A DNA stretch of 64,000 bases, taken from assembly GCF_010894455.1 (NCBI RefSeq), contig NZ_JAAIXY010000019.1:124001-188000 (forward strand), in the 5' to 3' direction. Origin of the DNA: Myxococcus eversor (lineage in GTDB: Bacteria; Myxococcota; Myxococcia; Myxococcales; Myxococcaceae). Shown piece by piece: positions 16,595 through 24,245 of the stretch (position 1 is the first letter of the stretch; each line of letters starts with the position of its first letter). The position numbers and the translations under genes are program-made. The notes under the pieces are model-generated. The model saw only the letters and a program-made list of their open reading frames with translations. It searched no databases and was not told where the DNA came from.

Positions 16595-16982
16595 GCGGGA
16601 CTGCCGCGCGGGAAGAGGCGCCACCGGGGCCCGCAGGCGGATGAACCGCCGGAACCCGTCCGCTGGGAACAGACGTTTCCGAGCCACCCCGCGCGCAGGT
16701 CCTTGGACAGCGACAGCAACGCCGTCATGGCGAAGTGAGTCACGAGGAACCAGCGCTCGCGTCGGATGCGGAGTCGCGCTGCCTCGGGTACCTTGCCGGA
16801 CAGCGCTCGCGCGACGCGAGCAGCCTGGGGGCGACTCGTGAAGCGCTACTTCATGCCGGGAACTCGAGCCACCCTCCTGCTCGACGGCCCTCCGCGCCGG
16901 GCCAACTCCATCCAGCGACACACGCGGAGGCCCGCGGTCCGCGGGGCCGTCTCGACTTGAAGACCTCCGAAGGAGGACGCCG
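16595..16982. other. Intergenic region with a palindrome before the propeller-like gene
   Basis: 388 bases with only low-quality open frames. A perfect odd palindrome, CCCGCGG-T-CCGCGGG, lies at 16931-16945, 37 bases before the next start, and could be a regulator site or an RNA hairpin. Nothing else stands out. Confidence 0.5.
16964..16976 (+). promoter_or_regulatory. Ribosome-binding site inside a small hairpin
   Basis: CCTCC (16964-16968), a GAA loop, and GGAGG (16972-16976) form a perfect 5-bp stem. GGAGG is the Shine-Dalgarno sequence of the ATG at 16983, six bases downstream, so it may be occluded in the folded mRNA. Confidence 0.55.
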
Positions 16983-18278
16983 ATGAACCAGCTCGCCTGT
17001 GGCCATGCCGCACCCCACGCGGGACAGTGGTGTGTCCACCTCCTGGATGACGACGACGCGGGCCACCACGTCCGCTTCACGGGGCAAGGCGTCCACCATG
17101 ACCTGCTCTGTCAGGACTGCGCGCGGGTGGCGCTGCCCGGCCAGCAGTTCCGGAGCATCTGCGCCGACTGCCAGCACGTGAGGCTGGGACACAGCTCCGC
17201 GTTGATGGGCATCATCGGACGCCCCCAGGTGCGCACCCGGACCACGGGGCTCCACTTCGAGCACCGGGAGCAGTCACTCCCCCAGCTCGCGGGCCAGTCG
17301 CTTCGGGCCGTCACCGCGCTGGGCTCCGCGCCTGGCTCCCTGTGGCTCGCGGTGAACGCGCATGGCGAGCTGCTCCGCATCGACCTCGATGAAGGCTCGC
17401 TCACGCGGCTGGGGTCCGTGGGCGCGGAGACACTCGACCTCTCCGCCAGGCTCGCGCTGCACGTCTCGCCCTGCGGGCGCTATGCCGCGGTGGTGAACCT
17501 GCTGGGCGCCAGGGGGCTCGTGCTGGAGCTGGTCTCCGGCAAGGTGACGATGTCGCTGGACCGGGGCTCGTACCATGAGACGCGCTGCGAGTTTCCCCTG
17601 GCCTTCTTCCGCGACGGCCCCCGGACGCTCCTCGCCCACGCGACGACCTGGAATCGGCTGGACCTGTCGGACCCCGCCACGGGGGAGCTGCTGACGCGGC
17701 GAGAGCCCGGGGGGCGGGGCAAGCCCGGTGAGCCCATGCCTCGCCACGAGCGCGACTACTTCCACTGCGGCCTGACGGTGTCCCCGGACGAGGCCTGGCT
17801 CGTGGACGATGGCTGGGTCTGGCACCCGCTGGGCATCCTGACGACCTTCTCCCTGCGGCGATGGGTGCATGAGAACGTGTGGGAGTCCGAGGACGGCCCG
17901 TCCCTGAAGCACCTGCGCGAATGCACCTACCACTGGGATGGCCCGCGCTGCTTCGTGGGCCCTCGCGCGGTCGCCTTCTGGGGGTTCGGCGGGGACGCCG
18001 ACGCCTTGCTCGACGCCGCGATGATTCACGACGTGGAGACCGGGAAGCTGCTGCGCTGGTTCCCTGGACCGCGCGGCGAGTTCAGGTGCGATGGCAACCT
18101 GCTGCTCGCGAGCACGAAGGACCAGGGAACCTCCGTGTGGGATGTGGAGACGGGAGAGCAGCTCCACCAGGACCCCACCGTGGTGCCCACGGCGTGGCAC
18201 CCGGTGGCGCGTCGCTTCCTGACGGTGATGCCCGAGGGCCTGCTCCGCGAGAGCAGCCTGAGCGGCGCGGCCTGGTGA
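16983..18278 (+). CDS. Unknown protein with N-terminal Cys/His region and beta-propeller-like repeats
   Basis: 431 residues, no signal peptide. Residues 1-65 hold a Cys/His-rich region (ACGHAAPH, LLCQDCARV, SICADCQH) suggesting a zinc-binding module. From about residue 100 the sequence repeats strand patterns of WD40- or YVTN-like propellers: LWLAVNAHGELLRIDLDEG, LHVSPCGRYAAVVNLLG, VSPDEAWLVDDGWVW, HDVETGKLLRWFPG, STKDQGTSVWDVETGEQL. I do not recognise a named family. It probably acts in the cytoplasm as a binding scaffold. The upstream RBS hairpin suggests translational control. A possible relic of a similar C-terminus occurs in the next gene region (18304-18425). Confidence 0.7.
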   Translation: MNQLACGHAAPHAGQWCVHLLDDDDAGHHVRFTGQGVHHDLLCQDCARVALPGQQFRSICADCQHVRLGHSSALMGIIGRPQVRTRTTGLHFEHREQSLPQLAGQSLRAVTALGSAPGSLWLAVNAHGELLRIDLDEGSLTRLGSVGAETLDLSARLALHVSPCGRYAAVVNLLGARGLVLELVSGKVTMSLDRGSYHETRCEFPLAFFRDGPRTLLAHATTWNRLDLSDPATGELLTRREPGGRGKPGEPMPRHERDYFHCGLTVSPDEAWLVDDGWVWHPLGILTTFSLRRWVHENVWESEDGPSLKHLRECTYHWDGPRCFVGPRAVAFWGFGGDADALLDAAMIHDVETGKLLRWFPGPRGEFRCDGNLLLASTKDQGTSVWDVETGEQLHQDPTVVPTAWHPVARRFLTVMPEGLLRESSLSGAAW

Positions 18279-18303
18279 GCCGCGCGCGGGCCCCGGGCGC
18301 GAC

Positions 18304-18425
18304 TCAGGTGGGGAACACCGCCAGCTCCAGCTCCCGCAGGCGCTCCGGCTCGAAGATGGAATCGAGCGCGAGGAGCTTCCCCTCCTCGCTGAATGAGGCG
18401 CCCTTCAGGCTCCAACCCTGGATGT
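18304..18425 (-). pseudogene. Out-of-frame C-terminal fragment, possible propeller-protein relic
   Basis: In a different minus-strand frame from the gene at 18405-19178, this stretch reads as a plausible protein C-terminus (WSLKGASFSEEGKLLAL, then LRELELAVFPT and a stop at 18304). The pattern resembles the repeat style of the neighbouring propeller-like protein. It has no start of its own. It may be the end of a gene whose 5' part was replaced by the lysine-rich repeats, or the true end of the upstream gene after a frameshift. Confidence 0.4.
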
Positions 18426-19178
18426 TCCGCGCCGGGCCCCCTTCGGCTTCTTCGCAGGCGGGGTCTTCTTCGCGGCCTGGGTCTTCTTCGCGGGCTTCCT
18501 CGCAGTCGCGGCGTGGGTCTTCTTCGCGGGCTTCCTCGCCGTCGCGGTCTGGGACTTCTTCGCGGCCCGGGTCTTCTTCGCGGGCTTCGGCTCCTTCGCA
18601 GGCGCCTGCTTCACCGGAGGCAGGAGCTTCTCGTTCCAGGCCTCGAAGGCGGTCGTCCCGAAGATGTGCCCCTCCACGAGATGCTGGAGATACTTCTCGT
18701 CCGTCACCTTCACCAAGAGGTCGAAGTGATGAAGCCGCTTCCACGCGGCATCGAGGAAGGCGCCCTTGCCCTTCTCCTCGAGAGGACGAAGCTCACGCCG
18801 GGCCTTGTACAGCAGCCCGTCGCTTTCCGCGTTGTGCCGCGCGATGACGCGGGCGCGCGCCACGAAGCGCGGCGTGTGCTCGGCGTGCCACCGTTCCTCC
18901 CAGACCACGGCGGCGCCCGCCTCCACATGGAGTGACGACTCGGCCTTTTCCGCCTTCTTCGCCAGGGCCACCCGCGCCTTCGCCACCGCCTTCGGCGCCC
19001 CCCTCACCAGATAATCGATGTCACTCGCGCGGCGCTTCGCATCCAGGAGCAGCATCAGGGCGAAGGCCCTGCCCGAACCGAAGTCCCTCGGGCCGCCACC
19101 AAAACCCGTCAGGCAGTGCATGGTGACTTCGCGTCCCACTGTCTTTCCCACCCGCACATAAAACGTATCCGTGGACAC
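18405..19178 (-). CDS. Unknown protein with histone H1-like lysine/alanine tail
   Basis: 257 residues from a GTG at 19178 with GGAGGACC just upstream. Residues 1-185 form a folded-looking domain with no signal peptide (GSGRAFALMLLLDAKRRAS, HLVEGHIFGTTAFEAW) that I do not recognise. Residues about 190-250 are a run of Lys/Ala/Pro-rich repeats (ARKPAKKTHAATARKPAKKT), like the C-terminal tails of histone H1 and bacterial nucleoid proteins, so nucleic-acid binding is likely. The tail is encoded by imperfect DNA repeats. The stop falls inside sequence that continues as plausible protein in another frame, so the 3' end may have shifted. Confidence 0.65.
   Translation of the reverse strand: MSTDTFYVRVGKTVGREVTMHCLTGFGGGPRDFGSGRAFALMLLLDAKRRASDIDYLVRGAPKAVAKARVALAKKAEKAESSLHVEAGAAVVWEERWHAEHTPRFVARARVIARHNAESDGLLYKARRELRPLEEKGKGAFLDAAWKRLHHFDLLVKVTDEKYLQHLVEGHIFGTTAFEAWNEKLLPPVKQAPAKEPKPAKKTRAAKKSQTATARKPAKKTHAATARKPAKKTQAAKKTPPAKKPKGARRGTSRVGA
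18440..18600. repeat. Degenerate DNA repeats encoding the Lys/Ala-rich tail
   Basis: Copies of a CTTCTTCGCGGGCTTC core recur every 36-48 bases, separated by related GCAGTCGCGG-type spacers. They encode the PAKKT/ARKPAKKT units of the minus-strand protein. Such arrays are prone to slippage, which may explain the frame change just downstream. Confidence 0.7.
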
Positions 19179-19436
19179 GAGGTCCTCCGCTCAAGGCTGT
19201 TGTCGGCGACGGCCCCCATCTGGCCACCAAACGTCGGCGACTCAAAGCGGCATCTCCGATGGAGATGCCATTCAGTCACATCTGTTTCGTCGCGGAGGCC
19301 GCAGCGTCCAGGCCGCGGGCCCGCGCGCGCGGGAAGGCGCCTCGTGAACGCGGGCCCCTCCCCGAAGCACACGTTGGCAGTCCAGGTCAGGCACCCCACC
19401 CTCCCATGCCTTTTTTCAGGCCGGAGAGGAGAAGAC

Positions 19437-20936
19437 ATGCGGGCAAGACATGGATGGGCTCTGTTGGCACTGGGACTCGCGGGGTGCGGAGTTTCCCCTG
19501 GCACCGAAGGGATGCCACCGGGCGCGGACGGACGCGACGTCAAGCAATGGGCCTGCCCCTCCGGGGTCGCCTCGCGCCTGAAGGTCATCACTCCCCCGGG
19601 CACGGGCCCCGTCATCATCAGTGGGCAGCTCCTTGGGACCGACCAGCTCGTCAACGCGAATGGGGTGCTCTACTTCGGCACCAACTTCTACGACGGCAGC
19701 GCCGTCCTCTGGCGCACGGATGGAACGTCATCCGGCACCACGCGGGTGAGGACGTTTCCACCCTCCATGCGCGGCCCACCCCGCCTGGGCGGACTGGTGG
19801 CCGTGGGCGACCAGGTCTTCTTCGAGCTGGATGACACCGCCACCGGAAACGAGCTGTGGGTCAGCGATGGGACGGAGCGAGGAACCCGGCTCGTCAAGGA
19901 GCTCGCGCCCGGCATGGACGGCGTCTCTCTGCAACACCTCTCCTCGCTCAACGGGCTGCTCGTCTTCGTTCGCAACGTGTCACTCCCCGCACCAACGTTC
20001 ATGCGTCGCGAGGTCTGGCGCTCGGATGGCACCGACGCCGGCACCTTTCGCGTGGCCGTGCTTCCGTCGGATGTCGAGGTCCGCTTCACCTCGCTGAAGG
20101 TGGGCGCGGCGCTGCACCTGTTCCTGTCGTCGGAGACCCACGGCACCACGCTCTGGCGCACCGACGGCACCTCCGCCGGGACGTTCGCCGTCAAGAAGCT
20201 GGACGCGCGGAGCACCTACGTCCACCACGTGGCGCAGGCGGGCAACCTGGGGTTGTTCGTGCTGGACGACGGCCCCAACGACGAGGTGTGGACGACGGAT
20301 GGAACCACCGCGGGGACCGTCCGGCTGGAGTCGTTTGGCCGCTCCACCAGCCTGCTCGGCGTGCTGGACTCGTCCGTCTACCTGGCCACGCAGTCCACGG
20401 ATACGAAGCGACTGCATGTCGAGCGCGTGTCCTTGAGCGGCGGAGGCAAGACACGCATCACCACCCTGCCCAACCTGTACGCGAACCTGCCGGACGCGAC
20501 GCCCTACTTGCAGCGGACGACGAGCTCCGGAGGAAGGCTCTACTTCTCCATGGCCATCGGCGGCAGCGGCCCCGCGCCCCGGGACGTGTCGCTGTGGGCG
20601 ACGGATGGAACGACGGCCGGGACGCAGTTGCTCCATCACCCCCTGGACCTGAGCGACGACTCCAACTCGTCCCTCTTCGCCACGGGAGACGGCTCCGTCT
20701 TCTTCAGCGCTTCAAAGGATGGCCTGTTCACCGAGCCCTGGTTCACCCGAGGCACACCGGCGACCACGGGCCAGCTCGCGGACATCAACCCCGGCACCTG
20801 GGGCTCCTCGCCGGACGGCTTCGCGCGGCTGGGCTCGCGCGTCTATTTCTTCGCGAGCGACGAGACGGGCGAATATCAGCTCTGGTCCACGCCCTCGGGC
20901 ATCCACTGTCCCCCGGGGGCGGCCCCCGCGAAGTAG
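19437..20936 (+). CDS. Lipoprotein with DGT-type propeller repeats
   Basis: 499 residues from ATG 19437, preceded by a GGAGAGGAG site. A lipoprotein signal (LLALGLAGC, Cys18) predicts attachment to a membrane. The rest consists of repeats with an ELWxxDGTxxGT core: VLWRTDGTSSGT, ELWVSDGTERGT, EVWRSDGTDAGT, TLWRTDGTSAGT, EVWTTDGTTAGT, SLWATDGTTAGT and a degenerate EPWFTRGT. Repeats of this kind are common in large myxobacterial surface proteins and probably form a seven-bladed beta-propeller. No catalytic motif is visible. It is convergent with the hydrolase gene, 17 bp away. Confidence 0.8.
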   Translation: MRARHGWALLALGLAGCGVSPGTEGMPPGADGRDVKQWACPSGVASRLKVITPPGTGPVIISGQLLGTDQLVNANGVLYFGTNFYDGSAVLWRTDGTSSGTTRVRTFPPSMRGPPRLGGLVAVGDQVFFELDDTATGNELWVSDGTERGTRLVKELAPGMDGVSLQHLSSLNGLLVFVRNVSLPAPTFMRREVWRSDGTDAGTFRVAVLPSDVEVRFTSLKVGAALHLFLSSETHGTTLWRTDGTSAGTFAVKKLDARSTYVHHVAQAGNLGLFVLDDGPNDEVWTTDGTTAGTVRLESFGRSTSLLGVLDSSVYLATQSTDTKRLHVERVSLSGGGKTRITTLPNLYANLPDATPYLQRTTSSGGRLYFSMAIGGSGPAPRDVSLWATDGTTAGTQLLHHPLDLSDDSNSSLFATGDGSVFFSASKDGLFTEPWFTRGTPATTGQLADINPGTWGSSPDGFARLGSRVYFFASDETGEYQLWSTPSGIHCPPGAAPAK

Positions 20937-20943
20937 CCGCGCA

Positions 20944-20971
20944 CCTCCCGCCCTCACTGCCCGGGCGGAGG
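20944..20971. terminator. Bulged hairpin between convergent genes
   Basis: CCTCC-C-GCCC and GGGC-GGAGG (20944-20953 and 20963-20971) can pair with one bulged base. It sits between the stops at 20936 and 20954 and could end transcription from both sides. It has no U tract. Confidence 0.4.
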
Positions 20972-22474
20972 GAATGAGGGAGGCTGGAAGCCAGGCACGG
21001 GCAGCTCCACGCGCACCGGGAGCCCACGGGTGTCACCCGTCTTGAGGAACTTCACCACCTGGGCCAGCAGCTCCGGGTACTTCGCGAAGACGGGGGCCCG
21101 TGTGTGGTGCGCGCCCCGGTGGACCTGGATGACGCGGCCGTTGGAGAACCAGGGCAGCAGGCCCAGCGCGTTCTCCAGGGGCGTCGAGGTGTCCCAGTCC
21201 CCGTGGAACATGAGCACCGGAATCGGGCTCAGCACCGGGAGGCGCACCTCATCACCGATATCGGGCGTCGGCCACGCCTCCTCGGAGGCCATCAGCGCAT
21301 CGAAGTCGACGGCGCCCAGCAGCTCCAGGCCCGCGTCGGTCTTCAACAGATGTCGGCGCTCGGCGGACACGGCGAGACTGCTGTCAATCAGTGGCGCGAT
21401 GAGCCGGACGGGTTCCTCGACGTCCTGACGCTCCGCGAGGACCTCTCGCGCCCAGTCGTCGTAACGGCGGTAGTACAGGGAGAGGACGAAGGCGGGCCAG
21501 GACGCCGCGGGCCTGAGCAATGCGCCCTGGAAGTCCTCCAGGCCGAGCACCACCGTTCGCGCCGTCCCCGTCTTCGCGTCCTGGACCGTGACTTCGACGG
21601 GCCCGGCGGCGAGGCGCTCCCGCACCGCGCGCAATGCCGCCATCACCCCACCCCGGGGCAGATAGGGCCGGAGCGCGGGGGAGCGGTCCGCGTCCCAGGC
21701 GATGCGCTGGAGGGACGCGAAGATGTGCGAAGGCATGTCATGGCTGTTGTCGAGCGGCTCGACGCCCGAGAGCAGCGCCCGCGCCACGATTTCGGGATGC
21801 AGCCGCATCACCGCCAGGCTCCACTGCGAGCCGAAGCTCTGTCCCGACAACGAAATCCGCCGATAGCCGAGCGCCTTGCTCAGCGCCTTCACGTCCTCCG
21901 CGTACTCGACGAGGTTGTAGCCGGACAGGTCCTTGTCGGGATGGGCCGCCACCGCATCCTGGGCCAGCGCCACCATCGCCTCCGCATCCGCGGCCAGCGA
22001 GCGCGGTTGCTCCAGCGGCTGCGCCCGCCGGGACACCGTCAGGATTTCCCCGCGTGGCGAGTAGCCCCGCTGGTCCACCACCACCACGTCTCCCACGGCC
22101 CGGTAGGGAAGGATTCCCTCCAGCTGGCTCTTCGCCGCGTCGTCGTGGTCCGTGAAGGCGTTGAGATACGAGCGCGCAGGCCCACCAGGAAGGATGAACA
22201 CCGGCGCAGCACCGGTGGGCTTCGCCGCGCGGATGCGAGCGAATCCGATGCCGATGACACGAGCGCGCTTCGAGGTCCGGTTCTCCGGGACATAGAAGGT
22301 GCCCAGCTCGTAACGAAGCGTCTCGCCGGACGGCGTCTTCGTCGTGCCGGTCTCCACCACCAGCTCTCCCGCCTTGCGAATCCCCACCGTATCGGTGGCG
22401 CGGGCCTCCGGGACAAGTACCAGCAACCAGATGACAGCTACAACGGAAGATGTCTTGTCGAGGCGCAGGGTCAT
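20954..22474 (-). CDS. Secreted alpha/beta hydrolase, tripeptidyl-peptidase-like (S33/TAP type)
   Basis: 506 residues with a signal peptide (MTLRLDKTSSVVAVIWLLVLVPEARA). The core shows PVFILPGGPA as oxyanion strand, VVVVDQRGYSPRG, and nucleophile elbow GQSFGSQWSL, matching the proline iminopeptidase and TAP group of S33 peptidases. A lid region follows. Near the C-terminus, VLMFHGDWDTSTPLENA carries the acidic residue and RGAHHT the catalytic His, the usual TAP-like C-terminal layout. Probably removes N-terminal peptides outside the cytoplasm. It lies 35 bp downstream of the LysR gene stop-start junction on the same strand and may be transcribed with it. Confidence 0.8.
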   Translation of the reverse strand: MTLRLDKTSSVVAVIWLLVLVPEARATDTVGIRKAGELVVETGTTKTPSGETLRYELGTFYVPENRTSKRARVIGIGFARIRAAKPTGAAPVFILPGGPARSYLNAFTDHDDAAKSQLEGILPYRAVGDVVVVDQRGYSPRGEILTVSRRAQPLEQPRSLAADAEAMVALAQDAVAAHPDKDLSGYNLVEYAEDVKALSKALGYRRISLSGQSFGSQWSLAVMRLHPEIVARALLSGVEPLDNSHDMPSHIFASLQRIAWDADRSPALRPYLPRGGVMAALRAVRERLAAGPVEVTVQDAKTGTARTVVLGLEDFQGALLRPAASWPAFVLSLYYRRYDDWAREVLAERQDVEEPVRLIAPLIDSSLAVSAERRHLLKTDAGLELLGAVDFDALMASEEAWPTPDIGDEVRLPVLSPIPVLMFHGDWDTSTPLENALGLLPWFSNGRVIQVHRGAHHTRAPVFAKYPELLAQVVKFLKTGDTRGLPVRVELPVPGFQPPSFPPPGQ

Positions 22475-22509
22475 TTCCTCCGAGGGAGGGGAACCGGGCG
22501 CGAGGAGGT

Positions 22510-23427
22510 TTACTCCCGCCTCCGAGCGACTTCGGGCAGCAGTCCCAGGGCCTTCGACGTGGCCCGGGCCTCGGCGAGCAGCCAGGTCCTGAAGGCGACC
22601 ACGTCCCGGCGGCTCGACAGGGGCCGGGGGTGGACAAGCCAGTAGCCGAAGTCGTTGGGCAATACCTGCGCGAAGGGCTGGACCAGCCGCCCCGCCTTCA
22701 GGTCGTCGGCGGCGAGCAGCAATCGCCCGAGCGCCACGCCATCACCTTGCCGCGCGGCCTGGAGCACCAGCCCCGCGTCGTTGAACGCGAAGCCCTTCCC
22801 GGTGTCCACGCCGTCGACACCGGCCGCATCCAGCCAGCGACGCCATCCATCCTTCGGCGTGTCATGGAGGAGCCGCACCTTGCCCAGGTCCGACGGCGAG
22901 CGCAGCTTCCTGGCGAGCGCCGGACTGCACAGGGGCGCGAGCACCTCCGGCGCGAGCTGCTCGGCCTTCAGCCCCGTCCACCGTCCCAGCCCGGAGCGGA
23001 TGCCCACGTCGAAGCGGTCGTCCAGGAAGTCCCACAGCTCCGACGCGCTGCTCAGGTGCAGCTCGATATCCGGATGGAGCCGACGAAAGCCCTCCAGGCG
23101 GGGCAGGAGCCAGGACGAGGCGAACGAGGGCAACACGGTGAGCCGCAGGGGCCCCTGCTCCGCCTCGTACAGCCGCGTGGTGGCTTCCGACAGGCGCTCG
23201 AACACGGGCGTCAGCTCGCGCAGGTACGCCTGTCCCTTCGCCGTCAGCGTCAGCGCGTGCCCCCGGCGTTCGAAGAGCGAGACGCCGAGCCAGTCCTCCA
23301 GTTGGCGCACCTGGTGGCTGATGGCCGCCTGGGTGACGCGCAGCTCCGTGGCGGCCCGGGTGAAGCTCAGGTGTCGCGCCCCGGCCTCGAAGGCCCGCAG
23401 GGCGCCGAGCGGTGGAATGCGGCGCAT
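22510..23427 (-). CDS. LysR-family regulator, GcvA-like
   Basis: 305 residues from ATG 23427. The N-terminus RRIPPLGALRAFEAGARHLS and AATELRVTQAAISHQVRQLE form the winged helix-turn-helix typical of GcvA-like LysR proteins. Residues about 92-300 form the substrate-binding domain. It is divergent from the LysE-type exporter at 23549 across 121 bp, the classic arrangement in which a LysR protein controls an adjacent exporter in response to its substrate. The longer open frame upstream would run into that promoter region and is rejected. Confidence 0.88.
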   Translation of the reverse strand: MRRIPPLGALRAFEAGARHLSFTRAATELRVTQAAISHQVRQLEDWLGVSLFERRGHALTLTAKGQAYLRELTPVFERLSEATTRLYEAEQGPLRLTVLPSFASSWLLPRLEGFRRLHPDIELHLSSASELWDFLDDRFDVGIRSGLGRWTGLKAEQLAPEVLAPLCSPALARKLRSPSDLGKVRLLHDTPKDGWRRWLDAAGVDGVDTGKGFAFNDAGLVLQAARQGDGVALGRLLLAADDLKAGRLVQPFAQVLPNDFGYWLVHPRPLSSRRDVVAFRTWLLAEARATSKALGLLPEVARRRE

Positions 23428-23548
23428 GCTCGATGAGCTCCCTCTATCGAGCGCGTGAGGATAGCTCGCTGGGGGTTCGACTCGAAATGGAGTTTGTGTG
23501 GCGACTCGCGCCCCCTCACGACGACAGGGGCGCGTGGGGGCTTTCGTC

Positions 23549-24154
23549 ATGATTCCCGCTGAAGTGTGGGTGATGTTCCTGGGCTACACCGTGCCGATGG
23601 TCTTCAGTCCCGGACCCGGCAACACGGTGCTCGCCACCGCGGGCGGACGCTTCGGCATCCGGGGCTCGCTGCCGTTCTGGACGGGCTTCGAGGTGGCCAA
23701 CGTCGCCCTCTGCCTGCTCTACGGACTGGGGCTGGGGCGCGCGCTGCAAGGGGTTCCCGCGCTGCACGGCATCCTGCGCTGGTGCAGCGTCGTGTACCTG
23801 CTCTACCTCGCGTGGGGCTTCTTCCGCGCATCCAGCACACCCGCCGGAGCGGAGAAGGAACCGGAGCGCCTCGGCTTCGTCGAGGGCCTCTTCACCGTGG
23901 CCCTCAACCCCAAGATTCACTCGATGATTCTCGTGATGTTCTCCCAGTTCCTGAACCCGGCGGGTGGCATGCTCTCGCAGGCCGCGCAGCTCACCGCCGC
24001 CTTCCTCGTCGTCTGCGTGGCGTGTCACTTCCCATGGATCTACGGAGGCAAGCTCATCCTGGGGCGCTTCCGCTCCGCACGAGCCCTGCGCATCCAGGGC
24101 TGGACGTTCGGCGCCTGCATGGTCGCCGTCGCCGCCTACGTGGCCGTCGCCTGA
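23549..24154 (+). CDS. LysE-family amino-acid/metabolite exporter
   Basis: 201 residues with about six membrane helices. The N-terminal signature VPMVFSPGPGNTVLATAGG matches the LysE/RhtB family motif, and length fits. Such inner-membrane proteins export amino acids or related compounds. The start at 23549 (MIPAEVWVMFLGY) sets the first helix at the N-terminus. It is divergently arranged with the LysR gene, so its expression is probably controlled by that regulator. The substrate cannot be read from sequence. Confidence 0.87.
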   Translation: MIPAEVWVMFLGYTVPMVFSPGPGNTVLATAGGRFGIRGSLPFWTGFEVANVALCLLYGLGLGRALQGVPALHGILRWCSVVYLLYLAWGFFRASSTPAGAEKEPERLGFVEGLFTVALNPKIHSMILVMFSQFLNPAGGMLSQAAQLTAAFLVVCVACHFPWIYGGKLILGRFRSARALRIQGWTFGACMVAVAAYVAVA

Positions 24155-24185
24155 AGCACGTTATTCAAGCATCTCCGTTTATTCT

Positions 24186-24219
24186 CGGATAAATCCGTAT
24201 CAGTGGCGAAACACGCCAC
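24186..24219 (+). promoter_or_regulatory. Two small inverted repeats upstream of the lyase gene
   Basis: CGGAT-AA-ATCCG (24186-24197) and GTGGCG-AAACA-CGCCAC (24203-24219) lie 27-60 bases before the start at 24246, in a patch of lower GC. The first looks like an operator, the second like a leader hairpin. No regulator is assigned. Confidence 0.4.
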
Positions 24220-24245
24220 CCAGACATCCGTGACTGGAGATGTTC

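Noticed and set aside
16690..16715. Sequence coding for SLSKDLRA-like residues, resembling a known short repeat
   Set aside because: No inverted arms or second copy are present, and the resemblance rests on eight residues.
18440..18600. Repeats as a possible CRISPR or clustered operator array
   Set aside because: The units are imperfect, lack unique spacers and match the Lys/Ala codon pattern of the gene.
23465..23495. GGTTCGA box resembling a tRNA T-loop
   Set aside because: No acceptor stem, D-arm or anticodon arm can be folded around it.
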